This document shows, piece after piece, positions 56,711 through 64,000 of a DNA stretch of 64,000 nucleotides. The stretch is taken from positions 434,001-498,000 of the forward strand of contig PUFA01000288.1 in NCBI GenBank assembly GCA_003508835.1, read 5' to 3'. The stretch comes from Eonycteris spelaea (Eukaryota > Chordata > Mammalia > Chiroptera > Pteropodidae). Below the pieces are notes generated by a model that made no database searches, had not been told where the DNA came from, and saw only the letters and a program-made list of their open reading frames with translations. Position 1 is the stretch's first letter, and each line of letters opens with the position of its first letter. The translations under genes and the position numbers were made by a program.

Positions 56711-57980
56711 GAGGTGTTAATAGCCCCCAGTGCCTCGGATGGTTCCCAGGTAGAGGAGACCCGGGTGGAAGACATGTGGCCCCATGCCGCTCACTGGTAC
56801 CCTGTGGCCACGTATCTGGCTACATGGATGTCCCTGGAGGATTGGGATACAGTGAAGCCTCATCTGGAGGTCATCCAGAAAGCCCTGGAGATGTTGGAGC
56901 CAAATGTCCTGACCGCTTACAGGGAGGCAGTGGGTCAGGTGGCCTGGACGTTCCTGGCAGTGCTGCGGTGGGCCAGCCTGAAGGCTCAGGATCAGGCTCA
57001 ATGGGTGCAGCAGCTACAAAGCCAGGAAAAAGTGCTTGAAAGGCAGCTGGCAGCAGCGGAACGTACCCTGCAGGACCCTGAAGGATCGCTGCCATCATCC
57101 CAGTCTGGGAGCTCACTGGCAACACCAGGGTAGGCACAGCCAGTGATACCACAGCCGATCGAAGTGGAAAAGCCATTGGCCCTGGGGTTCGGTGGGTGGA
57201 GAGCAAGCTGATCGCAACCCCCCCCCACCCCCAGGTTAAAAAGCAAACCACCTTGATCCAGTACAGCCCCGTGGGACTCTGGGACCTGAGGAAACATGTA
57301 TGGCAGAGAGCAGGGAAAATGGTTCCGGGGTGGCTGCTTCGGTTGTAGGATGACAGGGCCCAAAGGACTGAATTATCTCTGGAAAAGTTGGTTAAGTTGA
57401 CCTTCATAATGATGATACCATCCCTTAGGCACCACCTCCAGAAAGTGGCATGTTGGGCACAAGGCGCAAGCAGCCACTCTTTAATTAACTGGCTCATGTC
57501 AGCTGCATGCACAGTGTGGGCCAACTGCGGAAGCTGCCAGAGACAGTGAGCAGATGAACCATTTACTTAGATCTGGTCCAGATAATCTGGGAAATGGGCA
57601 TGCAACCAGTCATGTTTCATACCCAGCAAACAAGCCCCATGAAGAGGTATTTACAACCCCTATGAAGGGATTGATTTTGACTTCTGATGCAGCTGGTACT
57701 TTTGGCACCATGCTGGCCCCTTATATGGATAGGCAGATCCACGAGGTAACATCTGCCACGGCTAGGTTGGGGGAAGTGGAAGTGAAATGCAAGGAGTGTT
57801 CCACCCAAGTATGTGCCCAACTGCCCACTGCACTCCCAGACCAGCCAATGCCTGGAGGGAGATGTGGTTGAAAAAAGCAAAAGTAGAGCAGCACCCAGCC
57901 CATTGGGCTGTGAGAGTGAGCTGCAGGCAAATGCGGTTTGATCTCCTTGCAGCAGGGGTTACTGCAGGAAAGGTTGAGTA
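56711..57980 (+). pseudogene. ERV-L gag remnant
   Basis: The open piece to 57,133 is the best preserved. It has a Trp-rich segment (WPHAAHWYPVATYLATWMS) and then a long helical, Gln/Glu/Leu-rich coiled-coil stretch (QSQEKVLERQLAAAERTLQ). Its first in-frame Met after the LTR is at about 56,774. Downstream, shifted frames keep gag-like text: PVGLWDLRKHVWQRAGKMVP near 57,270, an INWLMSAACTVWANCG segment near 57,490, and QMRFDLLAAGVTAG near 57,930, as at the end of class III (ERV-L) gag. A poly-C run at 57,219-57,236 and several stops break it. The 217-codon antisense frame 56,871-57,524 is a shadow. Confidence 0.7.
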
Positions 57981-58123
57981 GAAACCTAATGAAGTGTTGC
58001 TGCTGCTGTGGAATCAGCTGTACCCTTGCCAGCAATTTGCTCCTATTTCCGGAAAAGCCACAACCCGTGAGGTGCGGCTAGCCAATTATCTCCCTGATTA
58101 GAGATCAGGCGTGGGGCACTCAG

Positions 58124-58444
58124 TTGCCAGGGGAGCCCATTGACCTGAGGCCGCATGTGAAACTGACTATACATTGGTCCCCCACAATGTGCAGAGTATT
58201 AGCCCTTGTGGACATGGGTGCTGACAGCATCATGCTTTATGAGAATCCAGACAAGTTTCCCAGGCACACTACAACCATAGAAGGCTATGGGAGTCGAATC
58301 ATTAGCACACAGCAGGTCCTGGGTATCAGCAGATCGCCTCCTCAGATGTACCAAGTATACATATCCCCCACACAGAGGTACATTTTGGGGATCAATATTT
58401 TGCAAATACCACTGCTAGTGAATTATGCCTTCACATCTGGGTAG
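58124..58444 (+). pseudogene. ERV-L protease remnant (retropepsin fold)
   Basis: Retroviral aspartic protease region, open for 106 codons. It reads LALVDMGADSIMLYE, where retropepsins have a catalytic Asp-Thr/Ser-Gly triad. Here the Asp and Gly remain but the middle residue is Met. The flap-like GYGSRII and the closing YILGINIL (usual hydrophobic-Gly-x-x-Ile/Leu end) follow at the expected spacing. It would have cleaved the Gag-Pol polyprotein. The frame ends at 58,441-58,444, just where pol continues in another frame. Confidence 0.85.
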
Positions 58445-59302
58445 TGAAACTATTATCAGGGGACATCCACACCGTGCCCCATTGGTGTTGCTTCAGGACA
58501 CCCAGGTAGTGAACACAAAACAGTATCACCTGCCAGGAGGTCATGAGGAAATAGGATGTACAATAATGAAGTTGAAAGAAGCTGGTGTTATTCATCCTGC
58601 TCATAGCCCATACAACTTTCCTGTACGACCAGTGAAGAAGCCTGACAGCTCCTGGCACATGACGATTGACTATCGGGAACTGAATAAAGTTGCTGCGAGG
58701 CCAAATGTCATAAACATTATGGACCGGTTGTCATATGAACCATTATGTGGTGGACTTGGCAAATGTTTATTTGTTTGTTTGTTTTCTGTATTGCCATAGC
58801 TCCAGAAAGTCAAGAACAGTTTGCCTTTACCTGGGAAGGGCAACAGTGGACATTCTTCATACTTCCCAAGGGCTATCTGCACAGCCCTACCCTGTGCCAT
58901 GGTTTCATGGCTCCAGATTTAGCCACGTGGAAACGACCACCCACAGTGCACTTGTATCATTACATTGATGATATAATGTTAACCTCTGATTCTCTTACAG
59001 AACTAGAAACAGTGGCAACCAGCCTGCGAGAAGCTCTCGCTGACTATGGTTGGGCAGTCAATTGGGACAAGTTCCAGGGACCTGGGTCCTCTGTTAAATT
59101 CTTGGGAGTTGTCTGGTTGGGTAAGACAAAAATAATGCTAGAGGCGGTGATTAATAAGATACAGGCATATCCCCGACCTGAGACTGTGAAGCAGCCCCAA
59201 ACCTATTTGGGACCACTGGGGTGGAGAGTATTCATTCTCTATTTGGCCTCCTTGACGCAGCCTCTACACCATCTAGTGAGACTGGATGCACAGTGGGATT
59301 AG
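58425..59302 (+). pseudogene. ERV-L reverse transcriptase remnant, frameshifted
   Basis: The fingers region (58,425-58,735) has an LKEAGVIHPAHSPYN segment and a KKPDSSWHMTIDYRELNKV motif. The palm follows in other frames: VVDLANV (motif A, first catalytic Asp, about 58,750-58,770), LPKGYLHSPTLCHGF (motif B), YIDDI (motif C, about 58,960-58,975) and a FLGVVWLGKTKIML primer-grip region. Motifs are of class III (ERV-L) type. It is broken by a shift near 58,735, a TTTG-repeat expansion inside motif A, and a stop at 59,300-59,302. The longest uninterrupted piece is 58,745-59,302. Confidence 0.9.
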
Positions 59303-59990
59303 ACCCCTGAGATAGAGGAGGCCTTTAAAGCTACAAAGCAAGTTGTAGCACAAGCCCAAACTCTATGTGTTATAGATCCAGCCCTCCCATTCCTGCTTAC
59401 AGTGTAAGGAGATGATACAGGGTTTGTATCATGGGGCTTGTGGCAGAAGCATGGTTCCCAGAAGGTACCAATAGGCTTCTGATCCTAGTAATGGAAAGGC
59501 ACAGAAGAGCAGTATTCTCTGATAGAGAAGGAACTGGCTGTCATATGCAGCCCTCCTGGCTAGTGAGGCCATCGCTGCCACTAATCCCATAATTGTGCAG
59601 TCCATGTACCCCTTGGAGTGGGGCTGCAGTCTTAAGGAAGACTCCTTGTATAGAAATTGCACAGATTCCTACACTGTCTAAGTGGAGGGATGTACCTGAA
59701 ACAGTGGGCACGGTTCTCTGTGAGTCCCCTGTCAGGTCAACTGCACCCCCTATTGGGATCAGTGCAGTCCTAAGCAGAGCTGCTGGCAGAGCCTACTGAG
59801 ATGGGAGACATGCCGAGTCCCTATGTAGATGGTCAGACTCCCATCCCTGAGGATATCTGATACACAGACAGCTCATACCATGGAACAGGTAGTGAAATGA
59901 TGGGGGCTATCATTGACATGGGTACGGGCACAAGTTGCCATGTCACAATGCTCCTGGTGTGCTGAGCAGCGCCCAGAGGTATAGCGGGTA
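59303..59990 (+). pseudogene. ERV-L connection and RNase H remnant
   Basis: After the stop the translation resumes as EEAFKATKQVVAQAQTL. It then gives YSLIEKELAVIC near 59,517, a block that in ERV pol lies between reverse transcriptase and RNase H. YTDSSYHGTGSEM near 59,861-59,899 is the RNase H start, with the first catalytic Asp at about 59,867-59,869. Several stops and shifts lie between these pieces. RNase H would remove the RNA strand during reverse transcription. Confidence 0.75.
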
Positions 59991-60118
59991 AAGAGAATCC
60001 TGGAGGTGGTGCCCTGCGGGGCTAAGCCACTCCAGGAATGGCAAGTGGATCATGGGCCCAAGGTAATGCCTTCTGAGCCAGACTGCAGGCTGTGCTGCGA
60101 TCCTGAAGAGGTGGAGTC
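59991..60118 (+). pseudogene. ERV-L integrase stub, internal deletion, then polypurine tract
   Basis: AGCCACTCCAGGAATGGCAAGTGGATCATGGGCCC encodes LQEWQVDHGP, the entry to the integrase core, with the first catalytic Asp. After about 20 more codons the sequence runs directly into GAAGAGGTGGAG, a purine-rich stretch that can serve as polypurine tract, and then the 3' LTR. The remaining integrase core, its C-terminal domain and anything after it are absent. Confidence 0.6.
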
Positions 60119-60486
60119 TGGGTCCCAGGCCTGGAGGATCCCAGGTCTGACTGTGATCCAGCCTTGCAGCTAGGAATAAGACCCCAGATTTAGAATGTTA
60201 TATTAGTGTAGTAGGGCGCCTGCACCTAAAATATATAAACATACTTCAGCTTATTGTATGTGTGGCTGAATGCCACTATTGGAGTCTGCTATGTGTGGAG
60301 CCATGCGGTCCCCTGAAGAGCAGAAGGGGAACACAAGAAGGGGAACAGGAGAAGTGCGTGCAATACTGCACTCCCCGGAATAAAGTTGATGCCTGCCCTT
60401 TCATTCTCATGTCAGCCTTTTGTGCATTCTTCCAACTCGGCGTCTCATCATCCAACCTTCCCTTCTAGATCAGCTCAGCGCTGACC
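60119..60486 (+). repeat. ERV-L 3' LTR
   Basis: Starts TGGGTCCCAGGCCTGG and ends CAGCGCTGACC, 368 bp. It aligns with 56,316-56,690, with an 8-bp gap near 60,260. It keeps a TATA-like CTAAAATATATAAAC (about 60,226-60,240) and an AATAAA polyadenylation signal at 60,379-60,384. It is followed by ATAAT (60,487-60,491), the right target duplication. A 5-bp duplication fits ERV-L integration. Confidence 0.9.
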
Positions 60487-60660
60487 ATAATTATCAATAT
60501 TAGCTCATAAATTACCATTGAAGTGGGAACAAAAGCAAGCTGTGAAAGAAAAGGGAAACTGCTTGGGGGATAGTGAGAAGTATAAATGGGACTTCTTTGT
60601 ACTTTTCATTTGATTTTTCTGAAAATCTAAAACTTCTCTAAATGAAATCTATGTTTAAAA
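60487..60660 (+). mobile_element. HAL1/L1 3' end, continued after the ERV-L
   Basis: Continues the 3' UTR cut at 56,315: ATCAATATTAGCTCATAAATTACCATTG, then AAATGGGACTTCTTTGTACTTTTC and GAAAATCTAAAACTTCTCTAAATGAAATCTATGTTTAAAAAG. This is the usual L1-type terminus with weak A-rich tail. Confidence 0.75.
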
Positions 60661-62949
60661 AGTTTTGTACCTTGCCATGATTTCAGGGGGAGTGTTCAAT
60701 TAAGGAACATTTCTCTCTTCTTATCATCCAGCCCAACAAGTTGATTGTTAATTTTAATTTGTAGCGATTGTCAGGGATAATGATTCCTTAAGTTTATTAT
60801 TAGTAGCTCTCTAGACTAATATATTTTGAGGTTCTTATGGCTTTGATTTGATTCTGCTTTTATAGGATCTATTCTAACTAAGCTTTTATTCATTACTTAA
60901 TTAGTAGATAAGGAGAACAGGTGTTCCATGTTTAAATGCCCAAAGTTGTTCTTTCCACTTAATTGAGAACTTCCCACAGATGGGTATCCTTATGGAACCT
61001 TGCTAGACTCAGTTCTAATTGGGAAATTTAGACACCTAGTTGATAATCAGTCATACAAGTGATGTGCTCATCAATTGATGTTGTTAGTAATAATTGCACC
61101 TTCTTTTTTTCTGATTCTAGCCTGTCAACCATATTGTAATTGGTCATCTTTTTTGTTTTCTTTCTATTTCCATAAGATGTGCTAATCGTATAAATGGGTA
61201 GGACATAAACATATTACATATGCCAATTAAATATCATGAGTAAATTCATGCAAAGCCTTAGGTTCAATTTCTCTGAATGTTGTGGCATCTTACATACATG
61301 TAAAAAAACCCACAGAATGTCATCCAAACTTTCCCTTGTTGCTTTTCCAAAAACTCTGCTTAATGGCATCAGATAAGACACTAATGTGCAGGGATTGCCA
61401 AGGCCCATTGTGAAGCATTTTGCAAACAGTTACAATACCTTAACAGGAGTCATGAAAATATATTCACATCAGGTGGAACACACGTAGAGAAGGGATCCCA
61501 GAAAAGAAATCTAAACAGTAATTTAAGGAGTAGTCAGCTGCTAGCAGAGATCACTGGAGAAAACCAACAGATACAGAAAGAATGGCTTTCCTAAACCATT
61601 TTGTTTACCTTAAGGGTGGCCTTCTCTAGTTTTATAAGATTTTCTGCCAGATATCACTTCTCTGATTGTGGTTACATTTCAGAGCCAGAGGAAAATAAAA
61701 GACATGAGATCAGTACAGACAATGGAGAAATCTAATGTCAGCCAAGCAGAAAAATATAAAAGAAGATCAGAGCAGTTCTCTCATTATAAAGCAGGGACAA
61801 TGCTGAAAATAATGGATTCAAGTGAGGACTCAATTACTAGGGTAAAAAAATAATAATAATGTCCAAGGATTGGAAATAACCTTTTCTGGGATAATCTTAT
61901 TTTATTTACTTTTTCTCTAGTGAGGTTCGTTTTATTCATCTCTTCCTATTGGGGTGAAGGCCATCTTCCTTTATAGACTGTCTTTCCTTCAAAGCACTAG
62001 ATAATTAACTCTACTGGCCACTGTTGAGTGCTGAAAGTTTCTCTAGCCTCAAGCAAGCCCCAACTATATGTTCATCATAGAAAATACAGGAAATTAGACT
62101 TGGCATTTAGCTTTACAAAATTTTTTTTCTGTTTCAAACAGGAAATTGGATATATATTCATTATCAAGAAAAAAATTAAAAATATGTAGTCATCAACATC
62201 ATTTAAAATTTTATTGTTCTGGCTTTATATGTACTTCATAGAGCTGGACCAGGAAAAAAAAATGCTTCGTGAACAGAACCAAGGTTTGAACTATGGTGAA
62301 GATTCATCATTATGAGAAAAAGTCAGGGCTAAGGATATTTCACCTGAGTGATACCTCTGATTATTTAATGTCCTTGGCAAATGTAGAATAGAATACCATA
62401 CATGATTATATCCTTCAACAAAAAGCCATTCAAGATATCTCATTCACCATATGTCACAGTGCCTACAATCCATTCATTCAACAATCTTTCCTTTTATGGT
62501 TCCAACTATTCTTATTCAAAGGTAAATACCTTTAAGAACGGGATTCTTTTAAGGATTACCTAGCTAAAACTTAGATATGTAGAGAATGACAGGCTGTGAC
62601 AACTAGCTAAGAGCAAGTTATATTGGGAATAAAGTTCAGAGGATAGAAATATTAGCAAAAGTTCCAGATTAATTAATTAATAAGGAAGAAGAAACTAGAG
62701 ATCAGGATAGGATTATCCCAAAGGACAAATGTCACCCTTTCATTATTTTGTTATAGACCTACAAAGTTATTTATCTTTCATTCATCTCTTCAGACTATGA
62801 TCATGTCATCATGTCTTTTTAAAAAGTTCTCGGGTGAGAATGTTTTACTAAACTTCAGTCTCAGAAAATGATGAATAAGGTCAGGAGGGACTGGTGGAAG
62901 GTAGGTTTGGTAGAGGTGTTACTATAATGATGAAGGTACATTAAATATA
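60661..62949. other. Unassigned AT-rich stretch
   Basis: No gene or nameable repeat. Frames 61,214-61,408 (minus) and 61,668-61,853 (plus) have no domain. Confidence 0.4.
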
Positions 62950-63368
62950 TTATCCTTTCTTATGACCAATGAAAAATAAGCAAAACACTTGCGTAGACAC
63001 TTTACAGAACACAATATAAAATTTGACAATATGAACCTGAAGGAAATTCACCATTATTAGTCATCAGAAAAATGTGAATTAAAACTACAGTGACTTAACA
63101 CTTCATATACTCATTGAATGGCTAAACTTAAAAGGCTGGCAATATCAAGTATTGGATTGGATTTGGATTTCCTGGATCCCTTATACATTGCTGCTGGAGT
63201 ATAATATTGTGCAACCATTTGGGAAACCAGTTTGGCATATTCTTATAAAGCCAAACACAAGCTTATCATACATTTATATGATACCCAGCTATTCCACCCC
63301 TAGGTATTTACCCAAACAAAATGAAAACATTTAACACAAAAACTTGAACATGGATGGTTTTAGAAGCT
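62950..63368 (+). mobile_element. L1 ORF2 C-terminal fragment, left part
   Basis: GAACCTGAAGGAAATTCACC, TAGTCATCAGAAAAATGTGAATTAAAACTACAGTG, TGCTGCTGGAGTATAATATTGTGCAACCATTTGGGAAACCAGTTTGGCATATTC and GATACCCAGCTATTCCACCCCTAGGTATTTACCC are standard L1 ORF2 C-terminal text with stops. It is cut at 63,368 by an LTR and resumes at 63,883. Confidence 0.85.
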
Positions 63369-63877
63369 GTATTAGTTTTATTTTTTTATGGCCATTATAA
63401 TAAATTCTACAAAATTGGTAGCTTAAAAAATACAAATTTATTCTCTTATAATTCTAGAAGTAAGAAATCAAAAATCAATTATTTTAACTAAACTCAAGGT
63501 TTTGGCCATGCTGGTTCCTTTAGGAGACTCTGAGGGGTAATCTGTTTTCTTACCTTTCTTCAGCTTCTAGCAGCTTGCCTTGTTTCTTGGCTTATGGTTT
63601 CTTACTTCATCTTCAAAGCACTTCAATCTAATCTCTGCTTCTGTCATCACAACACCTTCAACACCCTTCAACACAACATGCGGTGACTCTTGCTGATTCT
63701 CTCTTATTAGCACCAGTTCCTAATGGATAACTTAGAATAATTTCTCCATCTCACAGCCCTTAAATTAATCATACCTGCAATATCTCTTCTGCCATATAAA
63801 AGGAGCATTCACAAATTCCAGGGATTAAAACATAAACATCTCTGGGTGGAAAGGGTGCATTATTCAGCCTACTGTGA
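63369..63877 (-). repeat. MLT1-type MaLR LTR, antisense, nested in L1
   Basis: Plus-strand text runs CTGTATTAGTTTTATTTTTTTATGGCC, GGTAGCTTAAAAAATACAAATTTATTCTCTTATAATTCTAGAAG, CAAGGTTTTGGCCATGCTGGTTCCTTTAGGAGACTCTGAGGGG, CTTCAGCTTCTAGCAGCTTGCC, TCTCTTCTGCCATATAAAAGGAGC and TTATTCAGCCTACTGTG. This is the reverse of an MLT1-type LTR. L1 homology stops and resumes at its edges, and AAGCT is present at both sides (63,364-63,368 and 63,878-63,882), a 5-bp duplication. Confidence 0.8.
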
Positions 63878-63882
63878 AAGCT

Positions 63883-64000
63883 TTATTTATAACGGCTCAG
63901 ATGTCTATTAAAAATAAATGGATAAACAAAATATATGTTTATGCAATGGAATATTATCCAACAATAAAAAAATTAATATATGATTCATATAAAACAGATG
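63883..64000 (+). mobile_element. L1 ORF2 C-terminal fragment, right part, runs off the window
   Basis: TTTATTTATAACGGCTCAGATGTCTATTAAAAATAAATGGATAAAC then ATGCAATGGAATATTATCCAACAATAAAAAAAT continues the L1 interrupted at 63,368. The element continues past 64,000. Confidence 0.85.

Noticed and set aside
56871..57524. The longest open frame of the window (217 codons, minus strand)
   Set aside because: It lies antisense to the ERV-L gag, starts and ends within that element, and has no recognisable domain. It is the GC-rich shadow of gag.
1..64000. CRISPR arrays, operons, bacterial promoters or phage modules
   Set aside because: Repeats here are simple or interspersed eukaryotic types. No regularly spaced repeats with unique spacers, no compact gene clusters and no ribosome-binding sites were seen.

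Overview
The window is nuclear DNA from a placental mammal, and I infer a fruit bat (megabat, Pteropodidae). It has no operons, is AT-rich, and is built from eutherian interspersed repeats: L1, HAL1, L2, MIR, MER20, MER5A, an MLT1-type MaLR LTR, ERVL and ERV1. The bat inference rests on one composite SINE at 53,854-54,092 (minus strand). It joins a tRNA-Val(TAC)-like head to a nearly whole 5S rRNA, which is the layout described for the megabat-specific MEG-TR SINE. L1 3' ends of the type I associate with bats (36,012-36,650 and 40,932-44,236) agree. I found no convincing host protein-coding exon, so this is a gene desert or the inside of a large intron. Every open frame longer than about 100 codons that I could assign lies in a retroelement or is antisense noise.

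Layout. 1-4.4 kb: old AT-rich sequence with faint LINE traces. 4.4-5.7 kb: a HAL1/L1-like fragment (+). 6.0-7.87 kb: an old antisense L1 split by a GATATA-type microsatellite. 7.88-13.0 kb: remains of a minus-strand ERV1 provirus (env fragment, integrase, a 234-bp LTR). 13.0-24 kb: an L1 fragment, several L2 and MIR copies, MER20, a hAT-Charlie MITE and one copy of an LTR-like repeat I cannot name. 24.9-26.6 kb: L1 pieces (+). 30.3-32.9 kb: an 11-bp minisatellite, old repeats and an ERVL/MaLR internal region. 35.3-38.9 kb: MER5A, a young truncated L1 with a clean target-site duplication (TSD), a second copy of the LTR-like repeat, and MIRs. 40.9-44.2 kb: a 3.3-kb L1 with 5' UTR, ORF1, the first part of ORF2 and the 3' end, flanked by a 9-bp TSD but lacking most of ORF2. 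46.1-47.3 kb: antisense L1. 52.5-53.1 kb: a MIR split by a 385-bp AT microsatellite. 53.8-54.1 kb: the tRNA/5S SINE. 54.5-60.7 kb: a HAL1/L1 element whose 3' tail is interrupted by a 4.17-kb ERV-L provirus with two LTRs and a 5-bp TSD. 63.0-64.0 kb: an L1 interrupted by an antisense MLT1-type LTR.

The elements do not form a functional system; the window records nested retrotransposition. Relative ages can be read from it: MIR, L2, MER20 and MER5A are oldest, then HAL1 and L1, then the ERV-L (its LTRs differ at about 13% of sites by my hand count), then the short-TSD L1 copies and the SINE. All viral-type genes here are broken by stops, frameshifts and deletions. Family names come from recall of consensus sequences, not a database search, and most repeat edges are accurate only to about 10-30 bp unless a TSD is given.
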